A stretch of DNA of 17,730 nt, taken from NCBI GenBank assembly GCA_015654825.1, contig JAATGE010000048.1, forward strand, positions 1-17,730, given 5' to 3'. Source of the DNA: Rhodospirillales bacterium (GTDB lineage Bacteria; Pseudomonadota; Alphaproteobacteria; Acetobacterales; Acetobacteraceae). Below are positions 1 through 5,769 of the stretch, one piece after another (the first letter of the stretch is position 1; each line of letters begins with the position of its first letter). Under the pieces are notes generated by a model, which worked only from the letters and a program-made list of their open reading frames with translations, was not told the DNA's origin and did no database searches. The translations under genes were made by a program, and so were the position numbers.

Positions 1-94
1 CGCCGTGCCAGCCGGCGACCGCCAGCGTCGCCAGCGGCACCAAGCCGGCCAGCACGCCGGTAATGGCCAGGGGGACCAGCAGCAGCCGCGCCAC
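1..94 (-). CDS. N-terminus of an unidentified membrane or secreted protein (partial)
   Basis: Reading leftward from a GTG at 92-94 gives 31 codons that run off the window. They begin MARLLLVPLAITGVLAG and continue as an almost wholly apolar stretch, so this looks like a signal anchor or first membrane helix. The frame is closed upstream by the sspB stop (101-103), so GTG at 94 is the only start available, 6 bases after that stop. This suggests co-transcription with sspB. No good Shine-Dalgarno is seen. Too little is present to name a family. Confidence 0.45.
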   Translation of the reverse strand, partial: MARLLLVPLAITGVLAGLVPLATLAVAGWHG

Positions 95-100
95 GCGGGG

Positions 101-625
101 CTACTCGCGCCGTTTGCGGAACGCGTCCAGGCTGACCACCTGCGGCGCCGCTTCCTCCGCGGGCTCGGTGCCATCGGCGGCGGGTTCCGCGGTGCGCCTG
201 GCCGCGGGCACCGGGGTTTCCACGACGACGGGCGCTTCGGGCATCTGCACCTTGAAGCGCAGGCCGTACTGGATCGAGGGGTCGACGAAGGCGGAGACCG
301 CCTCGAGCGGCACCGTCAGCGCCGAGGGGATGCCGCCGAACGACAGGGTGACGCCAAAGATCCGCGCCGCGCGGTCGACGTGCAGGTTTTCGAACTGGTG
401 CTGCAGTACGATGGTCATTTCCTGCGGGTATTTTTCCAGCAGGCGGGGCGGGATGACGACGCCCGGGTAGCGGGTGGCGAAGGTCACGTAGAAATGGTGT
501 TTTCCGGGCAGGCCGTTGGCCGCGACGAAGCCGAGCGCCGTCAGCACGACATGGCGGAGGCTGTCCTCCATCCACTGGTCGTAGGGCAGCAGGCTTTCCG
601 GTGCGGCGCCGTCGTCTTCCATCAA
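101..625 (-). CDS. sspB: SspB, ClpXP adaptor for ssrA-tagged proteins (alphaproteobacterial type)
   Basis: The 174-residue product matches the alphaproteobacterial SspB family. The folded substrate-binding domain spans about residues 12-127, with YPGVVIPPRLLEKYPQEM near 53-70 and IFGVTLSFGG near 89-98. An Ala/Pro/Glu-rich flexible linker follows (about 128-160), then a short C-terminal tail with VVSLDAFRK at 163-171, which fits the XB segment that docks on ClpX. SspB tethers ssrA-tagged proteins to ClpXP. The start is a double ATG (625 or 622) preceded by a purine-rich AAGGAT. The tmRNA gene that encodes its substrate tag lies upstream on the same strand, which supports the call. Known from the family: adaptor function. 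Inferred: shared regulation with ssrA. Confidence 0.93.
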   Translation of the reverse strand: MMEDDGAAPESLLPYDQWMEDSLRHVVLTALGFVAANGLPGKHHFYVTFATRYPGVVIPPRLLEKYPQEMTIVLQHQFENLHVDRAARIFGVTLSFGGIPSALTVPLEAVSAFVDPSIQYGLRFKVQMPEAPVVVETPVPAARRTAEPAADGTEPAEEAAPQVVSLDAFRKRRE

Positions 626-753
626 ATATCCTTACCCGCGCATCCTTAGCCCGCCCCACCGCAATGACAACAGTGGGTCAGTAGCCAGTTGTCAGCTTTC
701 AGTTGTCATAGGTCCCCGTCCGCGCGGGGTCTGGTGCTTTGAGCCGCGAGGCC
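626..753. other. Spacer between sspB and the ssrA-side hairpin
   Basis: No gene is seen. The stretch holds a short imperfect repeat of CAGTTGTCA (686-694 and 700-708). A small GC hairpin lies near 712-730 (CCCCG and CGGGG arms) without a following T-run on either strand, so it is a weak terminator at best. I found no convincing -35/-10 pair in either direction. Confidence 0.4.
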
Positions 754-896
754 GAGACGGCCCCCTGAGCGTGTCCTGGTCTGCCGCCTGGCGTGTGTTT
801 CGAGAACCGGAGCGGAGCGCACTTTCCGTGCGCGAGCACCGGAAGCGCAGGAACGCGCGTCAGGCGGCCACCAGGGCGCGTTCAGGGGGTCGTCTC
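754..896 (+). repeat. 143-nt long hairpin beside ssrA, possible plus-strand structured RNA
   Basis: Bases 754-780 pair with 870-896 (27 bp without a gap). After a 3x2 internal loop (781-783 against 868-869), bases 784-801 pair with 850-867 (18 bp). The apex has CCGG/CCGG (807-810 with 839-842) and a 6-bp terminal stem (817-822 with 828-833) closing a TTTCC loop. Of the 45 stem pairs, eight are G-U if read as plus-strand RNA (760-890, 769-881, 772-878, 774-876, 791-860, 794-857, 796-855, 800-851) and none is mismatched. Read as minus-strand RNA, the same eight become A-C mismatches. It begins just after the likely end of the tmRNA coding piece. I do not recognise an RNA family. Confidence 0.6.
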
Positions 897-897
897 C

Positions 898-1196
898 AAG
901 TGGGGGGCATTCTGTTGCCCGGGGCCCCCCTAACCGCGCTTGTCACTGCTTACGCAGCGATAGCGAGCGCCTCGAAGTTATCGTTGGCACTTGTGATTTG
1001 ACCCGATAACGGCGGTATCATGCCGAGCAAAAGACAGGTCTTTACCACGCGTGTCGAGCCTGTTTCGCCCCCATAAACCCAAGCAACTCAGTGGCTTGGG
1101 AGATGGTGGAGGCGCCGGGCACTGCCCCCGGGTCCACAACGCTTATTCCAACTGCCGTTTATCGCCATAGTCAGCCGAAGCTGGCGTTCCGGATAT
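898..1196 (-). ncRNA. ssrA: tmRNA, circularly permuted two-piece form
   Basis: Read on the minus strand, the acceptor piece comes first. Its T-arm (CCGGG, loop, CCCGG) and 3' end CGCCTCCACCA finish at 1104. A short intervening segment follows (1103-1073). The coding piece begins GGGGGCG at 1072, and this pairs with CGCCUCC of the acceptor piece with one G-U. The resume codon GCC is at 986-988 and the tag reading frame 988-950 encodes ANDNFEALAIAA followed by TAA. A hairpin with GGGGGG and CCCCCC arms follows the tag. Bases 1004-1013 can also pair with 1154-1164 with one bulge. tmRNA rescues stalled ribosomes by trans-translation, and the permuted form is typical of alphaproteobacteria. The 5' end (about 1196) and the 3' end of the coding piece (about 900) are estimates. 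Confidence 0.93.
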
Positions 1197-1234
1197 AGGC
1201 CGATCGGGGGCCGGGTGCTAGGGGTGGCCGCGCC

Positions 1235-2167
1235 ATGAACCTGACCGATTCGCAAGCGGCGGAGATTTCCGCCCAGCGCTCGTCGCAAGCCACGACGCGC
1301 CGCGCCACCGTGCCCGCCCTCGAAGCGCGGCTGTTCGAGGCCATTCCACTGCTCGACCACGGTTTTGTCCGCGTCATCGACTACATGGGCGACGACGCCG
1401 CGATCGTGCAGGCGGCCCGCGTCTCGTACGGGCGCGGCACGCGCCGCGTGTCGGAGGATGCGGGCCTGATCCGCTACCTGATGCGCCACCGCCACACCAC
1501 GCCGTTCGAAATGTGCGAAATAAAGTTCCATGTGAAACTGCCGATTTTCGTGGCGCGGCAGTGGATCCGGCATCGCACTGCCAACGTGAACGAATATTCG
1601 GCGCGCTACTCGGTGCTCGACCGGGAGTTTTATATCCCTGAGCCGGAACAGCTCGCCGCGCAAAGTTCCAGCAACCGGCAGGGGCGCGGGGACGTGCTGG
1701 AGGGCGAGGAGGCAGCCGACGTGCTCGCCGTTCTGCGCGACGACGCCACGCGCTGCTACGATCATTACGTCGAAATGCTGAACGAGGACGAGGGTGGCGC
1801 GGTGCGCGACCCTGAGCGGCAGGGTTTGGCACGCGAACTGGCGCGGATGAATTTGACGCTCAATACTTATACGCAGTGGTATTGGAAGACGGATCTGCAC
1901 AATCTGCTGCATTTTTGTTCATTGCGTGCTGACGCACACGCGCAGTACGAAATCCGCGTTTATGCCGACGCGATTTTGGATGTCGTGAAGGATTGGGTGC
2001 CTGCGGCGCACGCCGCGTTTATGGATTACCGGCTCGGTGCTGCTACGTTCTCCGCGCAGATGGTCGCCGTGCTGAAGCGCATGTTGGCCGGCGAAGCGGT
2101 GGCGCAGCCTGCAAGCGGCCTATCGAAACGCGAATGGACCGAACTGATCGCGGCGCTCGGCGGGTAG
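1235..2167 (+). CDS. thyX: Flavin-dependent thymidylate synthase ThyX
   Basis: This 310-residue protein methylates dUMP to dTMP using FAD, NADPH and methylene-tetrahydrofolate, and replaces ThyA. The ThyX motif RHRX7S is explicit: R112-H-R114, seven residues, then S122, within [15 protein letters not shown]. Other ThyX features are the early [20 protein letters not shown] and the late [22 protein letters not shown]. The length is slightly above the common size because of about 30 N-terminal residues before [13 protein letters not shown]. The ATG at 1235 has a GGTGG upstream. It diverges from ssrA with only about 40 bp between them. Its last 26 codons, including the stop, recur twice downstream (2978-3054 and 4277-4353), so the 3' end has been used as a recombination or insertion point. 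Confidence 0.96.
   Translation: MNLTDSQAAEISAQRSSQATTRRATVPALEARLFEAIPLLDHGFVRVIDYMGDDAAIVQAARVSYGRGTRRVSEDAGLIRYLMRHRHTTPFEMCEIKFHVKLPIFVARQWIRHRTANVNEYSARYSVLDREFYIPEPEQLAAQSSSNRQGRGDVLEGEEAADVLAVLRDDATRCYDHYVEMLNEDEGGAVRDPERQGLARELARMNLTLNTYTQWYWKTDLHNLLHFCSLRADAHAQYEIRVYADAILDVVKDWVPAAHAAFMDYRLGAATFSAQMVAVLKRMLAGEAVAQPASGLSKREWTELIAALGG
2091..2167 (+). repeat. thyX 3'-end direct repeat, copy 1 (within the intact gene)
   Basis: These 77 bp encode the ThyX C-terminus with [17 protein letters not shown] and the TAG stop. They align without gaps to 2978-3054 and to 4277-4353. By my count there are 15 mismatches in 77 against copy 3. Similarity with copy 2 continues past the stop through an ACAGGAAGAAG block to about 2200. 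Confidence 0.85.
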
Positions 2168-2197
2168 CAGAGGGATCGGAAACAGGAAGAAGATCAA

Positions 2198-2287
2198 CCA
2201 CCAAGAACGCCAAGAAAGGCACCAAGACAGCGGCTTGGATATGAGCTACTAAAAATCCTTTAAGGTTTCTCTTCGTGTTCTTGGTGG
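2198..2287. repeat. CACCAAGAA-type inverted repeat after thyX
   Basis: The left arm 2198-2220 (CCACCAAGAACGCC...) and right arm 2265-2287 (...GTGTTCTTGGTGG) form an imperfect hairpin of about 23 bp per arm around a 44-bp loop. It sits 30 bp past the thyX stop and could act as a terminator in both directions. A related hairpin follows thyX-tail copy 2 at 3083-3186. Confidence 0.6.
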
Positions 2288-2332
2288 CACATCTTCGTTT
2301 TGCCTCACTGCAACATAGGACGGGAAATATAT

Positions 2333-2911
2333 ATGGATAGAACAAGCGAGTTCTCGGAGGAGCCCGATCTTGCGCAGCTAGCTTCTGCACATGCGAAGCT
2401 CCGCACAAACCCGGATTTGGCTAGGGTGGAGTTGGCCGCGCTCGCGGAGCGCGGGTCGGTCATGAGCATGTTGTATCTGGGCTTTGCAGCGCAGAAAGGC
2501 AGAGGTCAATTGAGGGACTTGAAGCAGGCGGAGTATTGGTACTGCACTGCCTATAAGAAGGGCTCATTGACAGCTTTGACCTACTACGGAAGAATTCTAT
2601 TTAGGCAGGGTAAGTTTGAGCAAGCTGAGCAGGTATTTAGGTCCGGCGTCGTAATTGACGATCAGAGTTCGATGTACTGGCTGGCCAATGTTTATTTGCA
2701 ATACAACGGACTTGATCCAAGAGCGATCGAGCTGCTGACGAGAGCATGCGCCCGTGGCCATATCTTCGCGCGTAGGAAACTTGGTGGTTTGATGTTAAAG
2801 GGGCGTTGCGGATGGAAACAAATTCCAAATGGCGCGCGTCTTGTGATAACGGCAATTATTGATGGCGTTAGGTTGGCAGATCCAAAGCGTCCCAATAGAA
2901 GCCTCATGTAG
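2333..2911 (+). CDS. Sel1/TPR-like repeat protein
   Basis: The 192-residue product carries helical repeats of the Sel1 type. One is at about 41-76 (SVMSMLYLGFAAQKGRGQ, then a QAEYWYCTAYKKG helix). A second is at about 77-108 (TALTYYGRILFRQGKFEQAE) and a weaker one at about 112-143 (SMYWLANVYLQ...AIELLTRACARG). Such proteins are protein-interaction scaffolds, and no catalytic motif is visible. There is no signal peptide, so it is probably cytoplasmic. The ATG at 2333 is preferred because GGACGGGAAA precedes it; a TTG 33 bp upstream is less likely. Its base composition is visibly lower in GC than thyX, purF or the lpt genes, and it lies between thyX-tail copies 1 and 2, so it looks like acquired cargo. 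The function is unknown. Confidence 0.75.
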   Translation: MDRTSEFSEEPDLAQLASAHAKLRTNPDLARVELAALAERGSVMSMLYLGFAAQKGRGQLRDLKQAEYWYCTAYKKGSLTALTYYGRILFRQGKFEQAEQVFRSGVVIDDQSSMYWLANVYLQYNGLDPRAIELLTRACARGHIFARRKLGGLMLKGRCGWKQIPNGARLVITAIIDGVRLADPKRPNRSLM

Positions 2912-2977
2912 TATGTTCTTCAAATTCGTAACATAACTTATTGATGATGTGGATTCAATAATTCGAGTCCGTAGCCC

Positions 2978-3054
2978 GCGACGTGGCGGCGCAGGCGGCG
3001 AGCGGCCTCTCAAAACACGAATGGACCGAAATGATGGCGGCACTCGGAAGATAG
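2978..3054 (+). pseudogene. thyX 3' fragment, copy 2
   Basis: Read in the thyX frame, this gives RDVAAQAASGLSKHEWTEMM and then AALGR with a TAG stop. It aligns base for base, without gaps, to the thyX 3' end at 2091-2167 (offset 887). There is no thyX sequence before it, so it is a detached C-terminal fragment. Similarity to the region beyond the thyX stop continues for about 30 bp (ACAGGAAGAAG). Confidence 0.8.
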
Positions 3055-3082
3055 ATGGCGGCCGGGAACAGGAAGAAGGTCT

Positions 3083-3186
3083 AACACCAAGCGCACCAAG
3101 AACACCAAGAAAAAGAACATCAAGAAAAAATGAGGACAAGAATTGCCGAAATTTCTTGGTGCCTTCCTTGGTGTCCTTGGTGTTGT
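3083..3186. repeat. CACCAAG inverted repeat after thyX copy 2
   Basis: The left arm 3083-3115 contains CACCAAG...CACCAAGAACACCAAG. The right arm 3151-3186 contains its approximate complement TTCTTGGTG...CCTTGGTGTCCTTGGTG. It occupies the same place relative to the copy-2 stop as the 2198-2287 hairpin does to the thyX stop, and it could terminate tacT transcripts. Confidence 0.6.
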
Positions 3187-3280
3187 TTGCGGTGAATCTA
3201 TATTTCGTCTGGTCAACAAGCGCAGCGCAAACGCCAGCGGCGGCACGTCGCGCTCCAGTTCCGGGCCTCCCCGCTGAATA

Positions 3281-3793
3281 TCATTGGAACAGTCTTGCGA
3301 TGTCGGCCATCGGCCGAAATAATTTTGTGGGCTGATCCGGAAACGGCAAAAAGTTCTCGCGCTGGTAAAAACGGAGTGCGGCTGCATCCTTTGCGTCGAC
3401 GACAACAGCAAATGACGCGATTTCGCTACGCAAAGCGCGGTGCAGCGCATCCGCGAGCAAGAAGCGGCCGTAGCTGCGCCCTCGCATCCGCTGATCCACC
3501 GCAAGCCGGCCGAGCAACGTCGCCGGAATAATCGGATATCGCGGCAGCCGGCGCGTAATTTCGACAGGAAGTTCGGCCAGCGTCACGCCCGTCGACGAAA
3601 GCGTGTAGTAGCCACCGATCGCCCCATCCGCCAGCACCAGCACGAACGGCGCCGCCATATTCTTGCGGGCGTCCTGGCCGGCTTGGTTACGAAAATATCG
3701 GTCGAGTGGTTCGACGCCGCTCGCGAACGAGGTGCGATCGTGATGCGCCCCGAGCGCCTCGACGCGAAGCGATCCGTGGGAAGGCTCCGCCAC
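3281..3793 (-). CDS. tacT: GNAT acetyltransferase toxin, TacT-like
   Basis: The 170-residue product is a GNAT-fold protein. It has the acetyl-CoA pyrophosphate loop at about 101-110 (QRMRGRSYGR), preceded by the strand LLGRLAVD, and a C-terminal RFYQRENF with Y143 in the position expected for the catalytic tyrosine. TacT toxins acetylate the amino group of charged tRNAs and stop translation; that function comes from the family. The GTG start at 3793 lies 3 bp after the stop of the DUF1778 antitoxin gene, the usual antitoxin-first order. Its length is close to the family norm (about 160) and no disabling change is seen, so the toxin appears intact. The module lies between thyX-tail copies 2 and 3. 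Confidence 0.88.
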   Translation of the reverse strand: MAEPSHGSLRVEALGAHHDRTSFASGVEPLDRYFRNQAGQDARKNMAAPFVLVLADGAIGGYYTLSSTGVTLAELPVEITRRLPRYPIIPATLLGRLAVDQRMRGRSYGRFLLADALHRALRSEIASFAVVVDAKDAAALRFYQRENFLPFPDQPTKLFRPMADIARLFQ

Positions 3794-3796
3794 CTT

Positions 3797-4099
3797 CTAT
3801 ACGCCGGTGGCCTCGCGATAGCGGCGCACCGTGTCGCGCAAGCGCTCGTTCACGGGCTTTGGGTTCAGCAGCGCATCGACAAACGCCTCGCTGTCGCGCA
3901 CCGACAGGGCAAGCTGCCGGTGTTCCTCGATCGCCCGCCGCGCCGCCTCCTGCACGCTGGTCAGCACGAAATCCGTGACCGTGCGCCCTTGCAGCGCAGC
4001 GGCATGTTCGATCAGCGTCTTCTGCTCCGCGGTCACCCGCGCCTCAAGCCGCTGCGCTCTGATGCGGCCGCCGGTTGATTTCTGAGCGACGTTCGCCAT
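3797..4099 (-). CDS. tacA: DUF1778 ribbon-helix-helix antitoxin, TacA-like
   Basis: This 100-residue protein has the DUF1778 layout. An N-terminal ribbon-helix-helix DNA-binding part is at about 17-55 (RLEARVTAEQKTLIEHAAAL, then GRTVTDFVLTSVQEAARR). An acidic/aliphatic tail at about 65-100 would wrap the toxin. The start at 4099 is chosen over an upstream ATG (4132) because GGAGA lies at the right distance and the upstream ATG overlaps the predicted -10 region. It is known to neutralise TacT and to repress its own promoter. It is followed at once by tacT. Confidence 0.88.
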   Translation of the reverse strand: MANVAQKSTGGRIRAQRLEARVTAEQKTLIEHAAALQGRTVTDFVLTSVQEAARRAIEEHRQLALSVRDSEAFVDALLNPKPVNERLRDTVRRYREATGV

Positions 4100-4116
4100 G
4101 GAATTCTCCTGCGAGC

Positions 4117-4145
4117 TATGTACGGCCAACACCCGGCCATTTCAA
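4117..4145 (-). promoter_or_regulatory. Predicted tacAT promoter
   Basis: On the minus strand there is TTGAAA (4140-4145), a 17-bp spacer (4123-4139) and TACATA (4117-4122), close to a sigma-70 consensus. The spacer contains a direct repeat of TTGGCCG/TGGCCG and could be the RHH operator. Transcription would begin a few bases downstream, just before the AGGAG ribosome-binding site of tacA. Confidence 0.6.
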
Positions 4146-4422
4146 GAGCCACGCCCCGGCTGCCCGTGACCCAACCACCCGCCGCTCATGGCGCCAACGA
4201 GGTGGACGCCAGTCCCGGTAGAGCTGAAAGCCAACGACCACCCTGTCCTGAGCAAGCGCGGCAACGCACGCTCAGGGCGAAACGGTCCAGCAGTTGGCAA
4301 GCGGCCTCTCCAAACGCGAATCGACCGAAATGATGGCGGCGCTGGGCACGTAGGATGGACCAGGCATGGCATATTTGGGGCGCAGTGCGATCGCAACCAG
4401 CGCAGTGGCTGGGATTATCAAT
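4146..4422. other. Gene-free stretch upstream of tacAT with thyX copy 3
   Basis: No gene is supported. After the tacA promoter there are about 130 bp without recognisable content, then the third thyX 3' copy (4277-4353). From 4354 to 4422 there is a spacer beginning GGATGGACCAGGC. Unlike copies 1 and 2, copy 3 is not followed by a CACCAAG hairpin. Confidence 0.5.
4277..4353 (+). pseudogene. thyX 3' fragment, copy 3
   Basis: In the thyX frame this reads [20 protein letters not shown] and then AALGT with a TAG stop, against [20 protein letters not shown] in ThyX. Alignment with 2091-2167 is gap-free (offset 2186) with about 15 mismatches. It shares EMM near the end with copy 2 where ThyX has ELI. 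It is a detached 3' fragment and not an expressed gene. Confidence 0.8.
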
Positions 4423-4641
4423 CTACCAGTTTACGCTAGCCGAGGCGGCGACAATCAACAACAGACAGCAGGCGTCCAGAACCTCGGTTCTAACGGCAAA
4501 TCGTGCCAGCCCAACGGCTTCGAAAGTCGTCGGTTCTCGGTCCGTTGAGATTTTGCTCAAAGCCGCGTGCAGCTTCTTCGCGGCATCCCACCGCAAGATG
4601 AACATGATAATGGCTCCCACGATGATCTCGCGCGGCTGCAT
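4423..4641 (-). CDS. Small two-helix membrane protein, unknown
   Basis: This is a 72-residue ORF starting MQPREIIVGAIIMFIL, with a second apolar segment near the C-terminus (LDACCLLLIVAASASV). The middle is polar and charged (DAAKKLHAALSKISTDREPTT), so two membrane passes with a short loop are likely. The ATG at 4641 has an AGGAG at 4652-4656, 10 bases upstream, the best Shine-Dalgarno in this stretch, and that is the main reason to call it. I do not recognise the family. It lies just outside thyX-tail copy 3. Confidence 0.45.
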   Translation of the reverse strand: MQPREIIVGAIIMFILRWDAAKKLHAALSKISTDREPTTFEAVGLARFAVRTEVLDACCLLLIVAASASVNW

Positions 4642-4905
4642 GGTGTGGTTGCTCCTGTGGACGGTCCAGCCCACTCCGTTCGGGGGTTGACGTCAACGAG
4701 AGGAGCGAGCGTCGGTGCAGTGCCCCGAGTTTCGTTGGCATCTTTGCCTGCGAAAACCCGCGCCGCGATCTAGGCAGTAGCCGCCTCAATTGCGTGGAAT
4801 CGGTGGCGCGCGCATGGTCCTCTCAGTTGTGAACGGCTCTTGCGGCGCCGCGCCAACAATGGACCGTTGAGACAACCCGCAGACTGGTCGAGCGAGGATG
4901 ATGGA

Positions 4906-5067
4906 ATGAGCGAAGTGATCTGCAAATGTGGCGCTGTTTACGAGCGCACGGTGAGGACTGTAACTCAGCGCGATCAGGATCATGCGGACTGCGTTTTGTG
5001 CAACAAGCGATTGGAAGCATGGGACAGTTTGAATGTTCCGTCTCTTCAGATTGATCCGACCGCCTAA
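4906..5067 (+). CDS. Small zinc-ribbon protein, conserved hypothetical
   Basis: The 53-residue product has a four-cysteine zinc-ribbon pattern, C7-K-C9 and C29-V-L-C32, in the frame MSEVICKCGAVYE...DCVLCNKRLEAWDS. Short proteins of this C-x-CGA-x-Y...D-C-x2-C...L-x-x-W layout are common hypothetical genes in proteobacterial mobile regions (from memory). The ATG at 4906 is favoured because the conserved part begins there; an in-frame start 66 bp upstream adds only low-complexity residues. AGGA lies 7 bp before it. The function is unknown. Confidence 0.6.
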   Translation: MSEVICKCGAVYERTVRTVTQRDQDHADCVLCNKRLEAWDSLNVPSLQIDPTA

Positions 5068-5140
5068 CAGGTTTCCGAATCGGGGGTAGCGATCAGTAGT
5101 TGACGGCATGCTCATCTGCCGCAACTTTGTAAGAAACCCT

Positions 5141-5236
5141 AGCCCGCATGAAGCCCTTGCGTAACGCGGGATTCCCGCCCGATCACCGTACCGCCTCGAT
5201 CCCGCATTCCGCAAGAGCTGCTTGCGGGATACAAGC
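5141..5236. repeat. Pair of inverted REP-like hairpins
   Basis: Two imperfect copies of a roughly 33-nt unit lie head to head at 5141-5173 and 5198-5230. Each can fold by CCCGC/GCGGG arms, and the second is close to the reverse complement of the first. They fall between the zinc-ribbon gene and the last gene of the brnTA operon, which converge here, so a bidirectional terminator role is plausible. Confidence 0.5.
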
Positions 5237-5255
5237 AAGCCCGATCCGCGGCAAG

Positions 5256-5447
5256 TCAATCCTTAGGCGGATTGATATAATTTACCTTGCCGCGAATTGG
5301 CTGGCCAGCGATCGTATCTTTCAGTCCGGCAGCCGGCACATCCACGGCGGCCGACACATGCACAACAAACCCTTCCGTCGTTTCACCACGCGCGAACGCC
5401 CGTGTGTTGCGCGCGCTGCGCAGAAGCCGGCTACCCGCGTCGGACAT
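5256..5447 (-). CDS. Third ORF of the brnTA operon, resembling the N-terminus of an XRE-type antitoxin
   Basis: A 63-residue ORF begins inside the 3' end of brnA (15-bp overlap). Residues 1-42 (MSDAGSRLLRSARNTRAFAR, then GETTEGFVVHVSAAVDV) resemble, from memory, the N-terminal arm of small HTH antitoxins in which VHVP-x-x-VDV-x-AIR precedes the DNA-binding helices. After VDV the sequence departs (PAAGLKDTIAGQPIRGKVNY) and no helix-turn-helix follows in any frame I checked. It may be a truncated antitoxin remnant or a distinct small protein translated by coupling with brnA. Confidence 0.45.
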   Translation of the reverse strand: MSDAGSRLLRSARNTRAFARGETTEGFVVHVSAAVDVPAAGLKDTIAGQPIRGKVNYINPPKD

Positions 5448-5769
5448 CGTCACTGTTTCCGCCGCCCTGCAGCTTTGCTTGCACAAAAGCGCGCAGCACT
5501 TCGTTGATGCGGGTCTGGTAGCCAGGCCCATGCGCCTTGAACCAGCGCAGCACCGCGGGATCGAGGCGTATATGCACGTCCTGCTTCGGCTCCGGCGCAC
5601 CGAGAACGATTGTTTTTTCCCAGCCCTCAGGCAGCGGACCATCATCTTCGTCCGCCATGCGCTCCACCTCTTCCTGGGTCATGGCGTCAACCCTGGCCCA
5701 ATCCGTCTCGCTCGGCATGGTCGCCAATTGTTCAGCCGAGTATCGCACTAAAGTTTGCTTTTTCGCCAT
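5431..5769 (-). CDS. brnA: BrnA antitoxin
   Basis: The 112-residue product has the BrnA architecture. A variable acidic N-terminal half (EEVERMADEDDGPLPEGWEK) would bind the toxin. The C-terminal ribbon-helix-helix contains PKQDVHIRLDPAVLRWFK and HGPGYQTRINEVLRAFVQAK (about 72-105), the classic signature. BrnA neutralises BrnT and represses the operon as a dimer. Its start overlaps the brnT 3' end by 38 bp, giving toxin-first order, as is typical of brnTA. Confidence 0.92.
   Translation of the reverse strand: MAKKQTLVRYSAEQLATMPSETDWARVDAMTQEEVERMADEDDGPLPEGWEKTIVLGAPEPKQDVHIRLDPAVLRWFKAHGPGYQTRINEVLRAFVQAKLQGGGNSDDVRRG

Larger units (their letters stand above)
2912..3280. other. Gene-free stretch holding thyX-tail copy 2 and its hairpin
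   Basis: No convincing gene is present between the Sel1 gene and the tacT stop. After about 65 bp of AT-richer spacer the stretch contains the second thyX 3' copy (2978-3054) and then the CACCAAG inverted repeat (3083-3186). The last 90 bp before the tacT stop show nothing recognisable. Confidence 0.6.

Noticed and set aside
754..896. 6S RNA or SRP RNA gene
   Set aside because: The fold lacks the large central bubble of 6S RNA, and the GGAAG-type apical motif of SRP RNA is not present.
754..896. Hairpin as part of the tmRNA coding piece
   Set aside because: In the tmRNA direction eight stem pairs become A-C mismatches, and the expected post-tag structure is already complete by about 900. 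Not fully excluded.
4686..4697. Perfect palindrome GTTGACGTCAAC as an operator
   Set aside because: It is 12 bp only and about 45 bp upstream of the small membrane gene, with no suitable -10; chance is possible.
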